From Buddleja alternifolia (lineage: Eukaryota; Streptophyta; Magnoliopsida; Lamiales; Scrophulariaceae), in assembly GCA_019426215.1 (NCBI GenBank), contig CM033395.1, positions 813,501 through 877,500 on the forward strand: 64,000 nt of DNA. Reading direction: 5' to 3'. The notes under the pieces were generated by a model. The model was not told the origin of the DNA and made no database searches. It worked only from the letters and a program-made list of their open reading frames with translations. Positions 1 to 8,834 of the stretch are shown here, piece after piece. A program made the translations under genes and the position numbers. Numbering within the stretch: position 1 is the first letter of the stretch; each line of letters begins with the position of its first letter.

Positions 1-478
1 GTTGTTCCCAATAGTGGATTTACATTACTTTCTTCAATTCGTGGAGTTCCTTCAGTGGTTGACATTGCCCTTTACTATCGGTTGAATTCAGCCAAATCAG
101 GCAGTTCTGGAAAAATAAGCCTATCTAAAGTTACCGTCCTCTGTTCTCTATGAATCTTATATGGATGGAGATTCAAGATAAAGACCTACAACTATGGTGA
201 AGACGTCCACAAATAATTCAAAAGTATAAGAACCCAAAAATGTTCATGAACATTCAGCAGCGTTCGGCCAAGGACTGTGCTGCGCAATGACGGTGCGAAG
301 ATCGCAGGCAAGGCTACGGGTCTCGAATATTGTCAAGGCCAGTTGGACTGACTAGATGACGAGCAGATATACAACTTTTAAGAATAGAGAAAAGGCAGAT
401 TCGGCTTCAATATTTCTCAAAACAGCGCTTCAAGAAACTCACGTCTCCTGCTCAGATTTTCCCACAGACGAAGCCACT
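1..478 (-). mobile_element. Leader of a Tat-like gypsy element with PBS (partial)
   Basis: Read on the minus strand, positions 476 down to about 457 match the primer-binding-site pattern of Tat/Ogre-like Ty3/gypsy elements (TGGC..CGTCTGTGGGAAAA, with two altered bases next to the LTR). What follows, down to position 1, should be the untranslated leader of that element. No open frame of note is visible. It is a different family member from the element at 2215-8096, because the LTR sequences do not match. The assignment rests on the PBS alone; the element runs off the left edge. Confidence 0.5.
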
Positions 479-1055
479 TGATGCGGTTAGAAATAACACC
501 AAGAAAAATCGTGAAAATGAAACATGATTGTATCTTTTTGATTTAAGGAAAATATCCAGAATAGTAAAGAGGAGTAATCAAATGTGGAATAAAAAATAAG
601 GAATGAAAAAGGAGAAGTGTTTTATTATTTTCGATGTTCTTGAGAGAAAATACAGAGATATCTATTTTTTATATTTCTAGAAAACCTAACATATACAAGA
701 GAAGATTACAATTATTTATAGGGCCATAATGGCAGAATTTCCTCTATAAATCGGTCACTTTGACTGATTCCTTGTTGTTAGGGGATATGAGGATCATATC
801 CCCTATCTTAGGAGATATCGGTTGGGATCTGATATGATTTGACTCGATCCAATCTTCTATCTTCTTCTAGTTCGCCCTCCATGTGTCCGATGTAGGTATC
901 TTTCATCCTTGCCATGAGCTAGCTTCCTTGGCTATCCAATAAGCCTTCCCCTCTATCTTCCCACTCGAGCTAAATTATCGCAAGATTCCTCTGCTCTTTA
1001 AGGTAGCTCATAAGCCTTCCTTGAAGTACCTCATGAGCTTTTCTTGAGGCCCTAT
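479..1055 (-). repeat. Partial LTR of a Tat-like gypsy element
   Basis: The sequence next to the PBS begins TGATGCGG on the plus strand, so the minus-strand LTR would end in ..CA at 479. TATAAATA is present on the minus strand at 720-713, as expected for an LTR promoter. The distal end is not clear: around 1055 the sequence changes into a copia-type LTR (next feature). I see no target-site duplication. Inferred from the PBS position and the TATA box. Confidence 0.4.
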
Positions 1056-1938
1056 TCTCCCAAGCCCAATTTGTCGAAAGTGATATTTTACGTCTACATC
1101 AGACGTGATTATTGTGTGATCGTAAACCTTTTTACTCTTATATCACCGATGAGTATAGACCATGGTAAATGTCAAATCATTAACTCATCTTTACTTTCTA
1201 TTTATAGTAAGTCGAGATCACTATAGTTTACTATTATAGAAACGTTCATCGCTTTGGCCAAAGACTTTAGATCTCACTTGCTCATAAATAATTAAGCGAT
1301 GATTACTCGTTCACCAACGAGAGAGTAAATCTTTTCTTGACAATTAGTCGAGACGGCTACTTGTGCATTAGATCGCAGTTCGAGGTCAACCGCACCCAAG
1401 GGTGTTCTGAATCTAACTACTCTAATGACAAACCTAATATCACAAATACATCTCCAACTCAATCCCTCAAGTCGACGGTTCATCACACCTTACATCTTAT
1501 ATCAATTTCAACATTGATTGTCAACGAGTGAAAAACCCATGTGACGAAATTAATGCAAGTTATGTTCAAGCACGTTGATCTCCTTCAATGTCCTCCTGGT
1601 GTTAGCTCCCACTACGATCAACACTTATCTCCATTGGAGCTCTTACCATACAAGTTGTAAGTAATTCTCGACGCCCTATTGAGATTACATAACTTGTGAA
1701 CTATATTTAGTATGCAAGTATTTAACTTTTCCAGTGTTGTTTTCATTATCACATAAGGAATGGAAAGTCTAATCTTGCGTACTTGGGCCTTGAGTTAAGT
1801 ACATATTTATACGAATGCAATAAAACAAGTAATAACCAAAGATGCCTTTATGTATAGGTTTTAATTGATAATACGATTACATTGTTTTATGCCCTATTAC
1901 AATCTATCCTCCTAGCATTCGAGGGCATATTCCTAACA
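1056..1938 (-). repeat. Truncated copia 3' LTR
   Basis: On the minus strand the LTR starts TGTTAGGAATATGCCC at 1938, directly after a purine-rich tract. It shares the order of landmark phrases with the LTRs at 20399-21999, 52476-53527 and 59300-60906 (a 'GGGCAT' start, 'TTTGGCCAAAG', 'CGAGGTCRACC'), but is clearly diverged from them. It is cut short at about 1056, where unrelated gypsy LTR sequence begins. About 0.9 kb of an expected 1.6 kb remains. Confidence 0.65.
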
Positions 1939-2221
1939 ATCTCCCACTTGTAATCAATGCCAATCTATATGGTATTTCATACCCATCTTCTCAAGATATT
2001 TGCCCAGAACCTTTTGGGACAATGGCTTGGTCAATGTATCAGCTACGTTATCAGTTGTGTCTATTTTCTGCATGGCGATGTTGCCCTTCTCAATGATTTT
2101 CCTTATTATGTGGTATCTCCTCACTATGTGTTGGATCGACTGTGAGACCTTTGTTCTTTTGCTTGTGCTATTGCCCCAGTGTTGTCACAATGAATGGGTA
2201 CTGGTAGTTTAGCGCTAGGAA
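1939..2221 (-). pseudogene. Copia RNase H C-terminus (fragment)
   Basis: The minus strand encodes the last part of a copia polyprotein: the RNase H stretch with a CDNTGAIAQAKE-like segment, a RRYHIIR-like segment and the terminal 'ADTLTKPL' tail that ends just before the polypurine tract. Two stop codons and small indels break it after 'SRSNT'. The same region is better preserved in the element at 53527-57457. The upstream part of this copia element is absent: at about 2215 the sequence switches abruptly to gypsy reverse transcriptase, so this is a joined 3' fragment. Confidence 0.7.
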
Positions 2222-2562
2222 CCACTTGAAGTTTTATAAGTTAAAAAGTATGGCTTCATTCGCTTAGTGGTTATTACCACCGCAAAAGCACGCTTGCAAT
2301 TCTCCGTCCAGCTGAACCCGTCCATTTTCCTTAGTACCTTGAACAACCGCAAACTTTTTTCTGCAGATTTTGAGATAAAACGACTTAGAGCAATGACTCT
2401 TCCATTCAATTGTTGCACCTCATTGACATTTCTTGGCTCCTTCATGTCCTGAATAACCTTTATCTTCTCGAGGTTAACTTCTATTCCCTTCTCTGTGACC
2501 ATGTGCCCCAGGAATTTTTCACCTTTAATTCCGAACGCACACGTAGCTGGGTTCAACTTCAT
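2215..2562 (-). pseudogene. Gypsy RT thumb and connection region
   Basis: This open frame overlaps the end of the RT frame by four bases in another frame and continues the same protein: KLNPATCAFGIKGEKFLGHMV is the conserved RT segment after YVDD, followed by the connection region leading toward RNase H (ENCKRAF). The protein similarity stops at about 2240 and the sequence becomes copia RNase H, so RNase H and integrase of the gypsy element are lost here. Confidence 0.8.
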
Positions 2563-3629
2563 TTATACTTCCTCAAGGTCTCGAATGTCTGCTGCAAATC
2601 TTCTGCGTGGTTGTTGGTGACACGGCTCTTTACTACCATGTCGTCTACGTATACCTCTATGTTTTTTCGTAGATGGTCGCGGAACATCATGATGACAACC
2701 TGCTGATATGTGGCTTTTACATTTTTTAGTCCAAATGGCATTACTATATAGCAATATATGCCAAATGAAGTAATGAAGTTGACTTTTATTTGATCTTCTT
2801 CATCTAGTGGTATCTGATGATGTCCACTCTTTGCATCCATCGTGCTGAGCAGCTCGAAACCAGCTGTTGAATTGACCAGCTGGTCTATCCTAGGTAAGGG
2901 GTAGTGATTCTTATGGCAGGCTAAGTTTAGGTCTCGGAAATCAATACACATTCTCCATTTATTGTCTCCCTTTGGTACTGAAACTGCATTGGAAACCCAT
3001 TCGGGGAATTGTATTTTCGCGATATGACCTGCCTTCAGTAGCTTTTCCAGCTCAGCTTTGATGATTACGTCTTTTTCAGGTTCAAAATGCCGTTTCTTCT
3101 GGATTACCAGTTGGGCATCCGGATATACATTAAGATGGTGCTTTATTATAGGGTCTATTCCAACTAGATCGTCTGCAGACCAAGAGAAAACATTAGCGTG
3201 CTCTTGTAATACTTTTACCAGTTTCTCCTTCAATTCTCCTTCTAGGTGAGAGCCAATTCTTATTGTCTTCTTGGTATCCCCTGGTACGACATCCACACTC
3301 ATGAGCTCTCCCACTGATTCTACATGTGCGGCTATCTTCTTTTCCTGGCATCCTGTCTTAAAATCTACCTTGCGCTTCTTAACTTCCTGGCCTCCTGTCT
3401 CTTTTCCCAAGGACGCCATATAACACTTTCTGGATATACTTTGGTCCCCTGACACCTCTCCTACCCTCTCTAGAGTGGGGAACTTAATCTTCATGTAAGG
3501 TATATAGATCACCACCTTAAATGATATCAAGGTTGGCCTTCCATTTATCACGTTGTAGGCTGAGGGTATATCGACTATTAAGAATTTTATCAGCCGGGTC
3601 TTTCTATTAGGCTCTTCTCCCATAGACAT
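2559..3629 (-). pseudogene. Gypsy reverse transcriptase
   Basis: A 356-residue open frame. Residues about 1-140 are the protease-RT linker, including GRPTLISFKVVIYIPYMKIKFPT. The RT domain follows, with EKLLKAGHIAKIQFPEWVSNAVSVPK, KWRMCIDFRDLN, YPLPRIDQLV, MDAKSGHHQI, MPFGLKNVKATYQ and the catalytic YVDD near residue 325. Divergent positions (FGL-K-N-V-K-A-T instead of the usual FGLKNAGATYQ) and a frameshift at 2560 indicate decay. It belongs to the element whose protease lies just upstream. Confidence 0.85.
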
Positions 3630-3644
3630 TGGGAACGCAATTTG

Positions 3645-3878
3645 TTAGATAGGCTGGATCGCTTCTCCAGCAAATCCATATAGAGGAGTGTTGGCATTTT
3701 CCAGCTTGATGTCTCCAAGGTCCATCTGCTTATATATCTGGTAAAATAATATATCCACCGAGCTGCCACTATCTATGAAGATGCACTGCACATGGTAGCT
3801 AGCGATGGTAGCAGAAATGACTAGAGCATCATTATGAGGGGTTAAGACGATTTTGGCATCAGCTGATCCAAAACACAC
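3645..3878 (-). pseudogene. Gypsy aspartic protease fragment
   Basis: A 77-residue open stretch contains FIDSGSSVDILF, the retropepsin active site (catalytic Asp in D-S-G). Upstream residues (VLTPHNDALVISATIASYHV) match the beta-strands that precede the active site in Tat-like elements. It would cleave the Gag-Pol polyprotein. A stop follows at 3645, and the RT frame begins 16 bases further on; an intact element would read through, so at least one frame break lies here. Confidence 0.75.
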
Positions 3879-4959
3879 TTCTCTTTAAGGACGAATCTAA
3901 CTAACTTTCAGAAGGTCCAACTCTTTCTACTCCGCGACCTGGGTTAGCTCTCCCCCTATTGCAAGAGGTTTCTTTTCCTCGTGATGAATGCCCCCATATT
4001 GTAATATATCACAGGCCCTTTATTTGGTCTGATCTGATGAGATGTTCAATCTCTTCTGCAAAAGTTTTGCAGCTATCTATATGCTGCCCGTATTCTTTGT
4101 GGAAATAGCAGTATGGTCTGGCCGGTTGGCCCGCCAATGCCTGTGTCACATTTTTTCTCTCAACCTCCATTATGTGTTGGTGCGGCTCCCTGGGTGATGG
4201 TCGATACGAGGGTTGATCTTACATTTTGTCCGGTACGAGTGCTAGTGTATCCCACCTACTCCTATTATCCTGGTGTTGTCCATTCCTGATCTCTTCTGTT
4301 TTCTTGTCCTTTCTTTATTTAGATCATCTCATCAGCTGGGCATCCTCCATGTTAACGTATTTTTCTGCCCTGCTCAACAGATTATCAAAATTACTTGCTG
4401 GCTTCTTAGTAAGTGATTTGAACAGGTCGCCCTCACGTAGCCCTTGTCTGAATGCACTGGCTTTCAACTTGGCTGTGGTAGCAGGAATTTCCAGTGTGGT
4501 GGCATTGAAGCTCTTCACGTGAGAACACAGCATCTCGTCTTCTCTTTGCTTGATGTTGAACAAGGTCAAAAGAGTTTTCTCATGCCTTTTACTCCTAGAG
4601 AATTGATAAAGGAACTTGTTGCTGAATTGTTGGAAGGATCCAATGGCGCCTCTACCAGCTGGTTAAACTATAGCTGGACTGACTTGGTTAGCGTAGTCAG
4701 AAAGACTCTGCACTTGATTGCGTCCGTGTACCTATGCAGTAGGGCATAATTTATGAAAGTGTATAAATGATTCTATGGGTCAGAAGTAGCATCATAGGGT
4801 GCCATAGAGTAGATCCAAAAATCTCTGGGCAGATCTTCCCTCATGATGGTTCCAGTAAAAGAAACTCCACGATATTCTTGCGGTTTCCTTCCTTCTATTC
4901 TTTGCTCTATCTCTTCCATCCTCTTGCACTACCACAAAAAAGTCCTATTACAGCGCACC

Positions 4960-5115
4960 TATGACAGCGGTTTTGAAAACTGCTGTAATAGGGGGCACTC
5001 GGTTCGGACCTATGACAGCGGTTCAAGCCGAACCGCTGTCATAGGTGTCAAAAAAAATAAAAAATAAAAAAATTTGAACTTTTGGCAGCGGTTCAGCCAA
5101 ACCGCTGCCAAAAGT
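4960..5115. repeat. Left subterminal repeats of the CACTA element
   Basis: Four copies or half-copies of a CTATGACAGCGGTT-type motif occur in direct and inverted orientation, including two hairpins (ATGACAGCGGTTC..GAACCGCTGTCAT and TTTGGCAGCGGTT..AACCGCTGCCAAA). The right arm repeats the arrangement at 6304-6625. In known CACTA elements such repeats bind the TnpA-type protein. Confidence 0.8.
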
Positions 5116-5148
5116 TCAAATTTTGGGCGGGTTTATTTCAAACCGGCC

Positions 5149-5178
5149 CCCCTCTCTCTCACTCTCACTCTCACTCAC

Positions 5179-5213
<35 letters not shown>

Positions 5214-5219
5214 TCTCTC
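5149..5219. repeat. CT microsatellite
   Basis: A (CT)n/(CTCACT)n tract inside the CACTA element, followed by a CCG-rich stretch (5220-5440) with interspersed TCTCTCTCGGTTTCTC repeats. Open frames here are low-complexity artefacts. Confidence 0.85.
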
Positions 5220-5510
5220 ACCACCACCGCCGCCGCCGCCGTCGTCCGCCGCCCCTCTCGGTTTCTCTCTCTATGTTTAGATCTACTTCTCTCTCTCTCG
5301 GTTTCTCTCTCGATTTCTAGATCTAGTTATCTCTCTCTCGGTTTCTCTCGGTATAGGACCGCCGCCGCCGACGCCCACCTCCGCCTCCGCCGCTGCCGCC
5401 TCCGCCGCCCACCTCCGCCGCCGCCGCCGCCTTCTTCCATTTAGTTTTGGTATTTTTTTTTAGATAAATATAAATATATATATATATACACACACACACA
5501 CATAGAGTAT

Positions 5511-5945
5511 ATATAGATGTATGTATATGTGGGTGTATGCATATATGTGTGGGTGTATGTATATTTGTGTATGTGTGGGTGTATTTATATTTGTGTATAT
5601 GTGGGTGTATGTGTATTTGTGTATGTGTGTGTATGTATATTTGTGTATGAATATTTGTGTATGAATATTTGTGTATGTATATATGTGGATGGGTGTATGT
5701 ATATTTGTGTATATGTTCATGGGTGTATGCATATATGTGTATATGTTAATGGGTGTATTTGTGTATGTGTGGGTGTGTGTATATTTGTGTATGTATATAT
5801 GTGGATAGGTGTATGTATATTTGTGTATATGTTGATGAGTGTATGTATATTTGTGTATATGTTGATGGGTGTATGTATATTTGTGTATGTGTGGGTGTAC
5901 GTATATTTGTGTATGTGTGGGTGTACGTATATTTGTGTATTTATG
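5511..5945. repeat. TGTATATTTGTG minisatellite
   Basis: About twenty imperfect tandem copies of a 20-26 base unit of the form GTGTATGTATATTTGTGTAT with GTGGGTGTAT variants. The strand asymmetry (G/T on plus) gives long spurious open frames on both strands. It lies between the CCG-rich block and the foldback of the CACTA element. Confidence 0.85.
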
Positions 5946-5967
5946 AAAATATTTCTCGGTTGAAATT

Positions 5968-6255
5968 TTGCGGTGTTGGAACGACACGAAATTCACAAAG
6001 TAATAGAGAAACGGCATTCTGAACAAAACGCAAGACTTTTTCTTGCGCTCTCGTGATTTTAGCCATCCGAGATCGTTTAAGGCCTCAAATACGCGTTTTA
6101 TTACAAAAATACGTATCTTTGTAATAAAACGCGTATTTGAGGCCTTAAACAATCTCGGATGGCTAAAATCACGAGAGCGCAAGGCAAAGCCTTGCGTTTT
6201 GTTCAGAATGCCGCTTTGCTATGACCGTACGAATTTTGTGTCATTCCGACATAAC
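5968..6255. repeat. Long near-perfect foldback within the CACTA element
   Basis: The arm 5968-6112 and the arm 6118-6255 are inverse complements over about 135 bases with few mismatches; the inner 60 bases of each arm (6043-6110 against 6117-6183) differ at one or two positions. The loop is only a few bases. A transcript would form one long hairpin. It may be a MITE captured by the CACTA element or a structural part of it. Confidence 0.85.
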
Positions 6256-6303
6256 AACATTATAAACGATAAAATAAAATTAAAAAAAAATAAAATAAAC
6301 CAC

Positions 6304-6625
6304 CCTATGACAACGGTTCAATCGGAACCGCTGTCATAGGGTCCAATTTAATTTTTTTTTTTGAATAAATGACCCTATGACAGCGGTTCCGCCGAAACCG
6401 CTGTCATAGGGTTTTTTATTATTTTTTTAACCCTATGACAGCGGTTTCTATAGAACCGCTGTCATAGGGTGACCTATGACAGCGGTTTCTATAGAACCGC
6501 TGTCATAGGGTGACCTATGACAGCGGTTCCGGAACCGTTGTCATATGGTTTTGACATATGCCAGCGGTACCTATGACAGCGGTTCAAAACCGCTGTAATT
6601 GGCCCAAAAAAACCGCTGTTATAGG
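6304..6625. repeat. Right subterminal repeats of the CACTA element
   Basis: At least five tight hairpins built from CCCTATGACAGCGGTT and its complement are spaced 60-70 bp apart, some perfectly palindromic apart from a 5-10 base loop. They mirror the left arm and end in the terminal CACTA inverse at 6642. Confidence 0.8.
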
Positions 6626-7541
6626 TCACTTCTGTAGTAGTGTTGGCCATAACTTCAAATTTGTCTTAGCTGTCCTTCAGCTTGTGTAATTTGTCTCGCT
6701 CGTCCAGTAGGGAATGAGCAGATTCTAAATTTCTAGCCTCATCTTCGAGATCTTTTCTTCTTTCTTTCCAGTCATTGGGCTAGTACCTACAGGGGTCACC
6801 TGCACAGTCAGCTCTCCCAGGTAGCTGTTTCTTCTTTTGCGCAAAACGCGTGTTGCCTTCTGGTATCTTGCTCTGTGGAATTTTGAGTGGTGGGATCCAC
6901 CCCTCCTGGTTGTCGTTTTCTAGCCATTCAGTACGCCGTATCTGGCGTCCTTCCAAAGCAGGGTACTTCCTGCGCGGTTCTCCCTCTTCTTCTTTCTCGG
7001 GCTGAGTTAGAAACTTAACCCTGCTGATTCTCTTACCATAAACCACTTTAGGAGTGATTCAGATATCACCCGCACCACCACCTCTTGTTGCCACCAGAGT
7101 TTTCTCAGGTACCTATGACATCAAATTTTTTCCATACGTTCAGGATCCTTGTGGATCCGAATCCTTCATAGCTTTTTCAATTGTTGCATCCACAATTGCT
7201 TGTAACTACTCGGTTGTTAGATGGTAAGAAGGATTTGGCAGCGGCTGATTATCTCTCTGGTCAGCTTGTCCTTCAGGTTGCCGGAGAGTCTCTTTCTTTC
7301 TTGCTGGATCTTCAGCCACCTTGTCCAACGGTAACTTCTGGATTTCATCAATCAATCGCCTAGCTATGATAGCCGGCGTCTCAGGTGCATGATTGTCTTT
7401 GCCCAAACAAAGTAACATCCTTTTCTTTTCTTCGTTCCTCATGGCTTCTTGCATTTCATCCATACCTTTGCCTGCCATCAAGATTTGATAATAAATACTC
7501 ACAGAAAACAAATAAACTTACCTCACGCCTTTAAGCTCAAT

Positions 7542-7559
7542 TTCCCACAGACAGCGCCA
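7542..7559 (-). promoter_or_regulatory. Primer-binding site, gypsy Tat type
   Basis: The minus strand reads TGGCGCTGTCTGTGGGAA just inside the 5' LTR. This differs by one base from the TGGCGCCGTCTGTGGG pattern common in plant Tat/Ogre elements. It would pair with a tRNA 3' end to prime minus-strand cDNA synthesis. Confidence 0.7.
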
Positions 7560-7564
7560 ATTAA

Positions 7565-8096
7565 TGCGTGTCAGATTCACATCAACTTTATTTATATTAT
7601 TTTATGTAAGATAATTGAGTACAAATATATGAGGTAATATATATATTTTGACAAAATAACAATATGAAAGCATAAAAAGTGTTGTTTTATTGATCTTCAA
7701 TGAGAGTATTTATACAAGTCTTGATGGTCTAGGCTAACTATGGCAGATGGAGCGAAGCTTGATGCTTTCGTTATTCAAAAATGGTAAAATGGCGGATCAG
7801 GGTAGTTGAGAATCAGGGAGCACGACCTACAGCGGATCCAGCGAGGATTGGGCCCAAATTGGCTTGAGTGCAGGAGGCCTAATATGGTAAGAGCTTGATT
7901 ATTGGACTGTGTCTGTCTATTAATAGACCTTGATTGTCTCTATTTCATTCAAAGTCTTTCCATAATCCAGCTCGGATCCAGTAGGACGGATCAGCTACCT
8001 AGGCCTGGGCCCACCATTACGAAAAATCAGCCTCTACTTTATTAGTATTTCGGCTTCATCAGCTTGGCCTAATTAAGGAAAATTCGACCTACATCA
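7565..8096 (-). repeat. 5' LTR of the Tat-like gypsy element
   Basis: On the minus strand the LTR runs TGATGTAGG.. (8096) to ..ACACGCA (7565), about 532 bp with TG/CA ends. TATAAATA lies on the minus strand at 7714-7707 and is a plausible promoter. The LTR is followed five bases later by the PBS. The right boundary is inferred only from the TG dinucleotide and the change in sequence character; no partner LTR is in the window to confirm it. Confidence 0.55.
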
Positions 8097-8178
8097 ATAA
8101 CTAATGATGTTTATATAGAGATTAGAAGTAAATAATGAATAATGAAATAACAATAGACATCTAATATAAAAAGAAGGG

Positions 8179-8533
8179 GTAAAACCCTCTGTGTTATTTC
8201 GAAAATGCTAAAAAAAACCTGTGTTAACAAATAGGCTAATCACCCCCCTGTATTCCTAAAAGTGTACAAAAAAAACCAAATTTAGTTCAAATGATAGAAG
8301 AAAAGATATGTTTTTTGAATGAATTAACACTATCTACCTTTTATAAAGAATGAAAAGTATATAAATTACAAATGAACATATTAATAAAGGTGAAAAACAT
8401 GAAAAACGCACTCGTTTTTTTAATGAAATTTGACTTTTTTGCACATTTTTTAAGAACATAAAAGGGTGATTAACCTATTTCGTTAATACAAAATTTTTTT
8501 TAACATTTTTAAAATAACAGAGGGCAATTGCCT
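8179..8533. mobile_element. Foldback MITE-like element
   Basis: The left end (ACCCTCTGTGTTATTTCGAA..) and the inverse of the right end (GCCCTCTGTTATTTTAAA..) match over about 65 bases, including an AATAGGCTAATCACCC segment in the left arm and its counterpart in the right. The middle is AT-rich and non-coding. No clear target-site duplication. It ends about 48 bases before the broken SUMO-like gene at 8581. Confidence 0.65.
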
Positions 8534-8580
8534 CGAAGAGGAATACTAACCAAATATAAACTCTAACAATCATAAACATC

Positions 8581-8834
8581 ATGATTCAGAACGGGAGTGA
8601 ACACGAGTTTCGATATCGAATAAAGCGTGATGATCCTTTGCAGCGACTCATGCTTGATTACTCCCGAGTCCCGACGATTAGGAATCAACCACAAAACCAT
8701 TCGATTCATCTCCGAGGGTCGCCGTGTTAATTAAGGATTCAAGTACGCTCCAGGACATGGACATGAAAGACGGCGCCGTCATTGGCACTTTGTCCGAACA
8801 GTCTGGTGGCGGCGGTGGTACTTTTATTAATTAG
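8581..8834 (+). pseudogene. SUMO-like gene, frameshifted
   Basis: The sequence aligns over its whole length with the SUMO-like gene at 30430-30801. It keeps the ubiquitin-fold core: FRYRIKRDDPLQRLMLDYSR, then (frame shifted) the GINHKTIRFI-equivalent segment, the DMDM acidic turn and the C-terminal SEQSGGGGG. A 7-base tandem duplication (TCCCGAG) at about 8647-8660 and a 4-base insertion at about 8730 destroy the frame; the first in-frame stop is at about 8727. The start ATG at 8581 lacks the N-terminal extension of the 30430 gene. The similarity continues into the 3' flank to about 8990, so the duplicated segment was larger than the coding region. Probably non-functional. Confidence 0.85.

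Larger units (their letters stand above)
4927..6642. mobile_element. Non-autonomous CACTA (En/Spm-like) transposon
   Basis: Left end CACTACCACAAAAAAG, right end the inverse of CACTACTACAGAAGTG. Both ends are flanked by the 3-bp direct repeat TTG (4924-4926 and 6643-6645), the target-site size of CACTA elements. Both subterminal regions carry many direct and inverted copies of a motif containing ATGACAGCGGTT (4960-5110 and 6304-6625), as expected for transposase-binding subterminal repeats. The interior holds a CT microsatellite, GC-rich CCG repeats, a TGTATATTTGTG minisatellite and a 280-bp foldback. No transposase frame is visible, so it depends on an autonomous partner. It sits inside the gag of the gypsy element. 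Confidence 0.9.
4241..7478 (-). pseudogene. Gypsy gag, split by a CACTA element
   Basis: Gag is the structural protein of the virus-like particle. The start is taken as the ATG at 7478 (MAGKGMDEMQEA..), shortly after the PBS. The frame is open to 7206, breaks, and is open again at 7046-6780 (a charged, proline-rich linker). The conserved core lies beyond the CACTA insertion at 4569-4324, with LFNIKQREDE and FRQGLREGDLFKSLTKKPAS segments ending in AEKYVNMEDAQ. This is the retrotransposon gag core as seen in Tat-like elements. The CACTA element (4927-6642) separates the linker from the core. Frameshifts outside the insertion show the gene was already degenerate. Confidence 0.75.
2215..8096 (-). 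mobile_element. Decayed Tat-like Ty3/gypsy retrotransposon, 5' part
   Basis: Minus-strand order from right to left is 5' LTR (8096-7565), PBS (7559-7542), gag (7478 to about 4240, interrupted by a CACTA element), protease (about 3878-3645), then reverse transcriptase (3629-2215). RNase H, integrase and the 3' LTR are missing because the element is cut off at about 2215 by copia sequence. The gene order protease-RT with a 'TGGCGC' PBS and an FIDSGSSVDIL-type protease fits the Tat clade of non-chromoviral gypsy elements. Stops and frame breaks show it is not active. Confidence 0.8.

Noticed and set aside
5082..5444. 120-residue plus-strand frame in the CT/CCG-rich block
   Set aside because: Pure low-complexity sequence (Leu/Ser and Arg/Pro repeats); no protein-like composition.
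5460..6182. 240-residue minus-strand open frame rich in Thr/Tyr/His repeats
   Set aside because: It is the translation of the minisatellite and foldback inside the CACTA element; the plus strand is open as well, as expected for a low-complexity repeat without stops.
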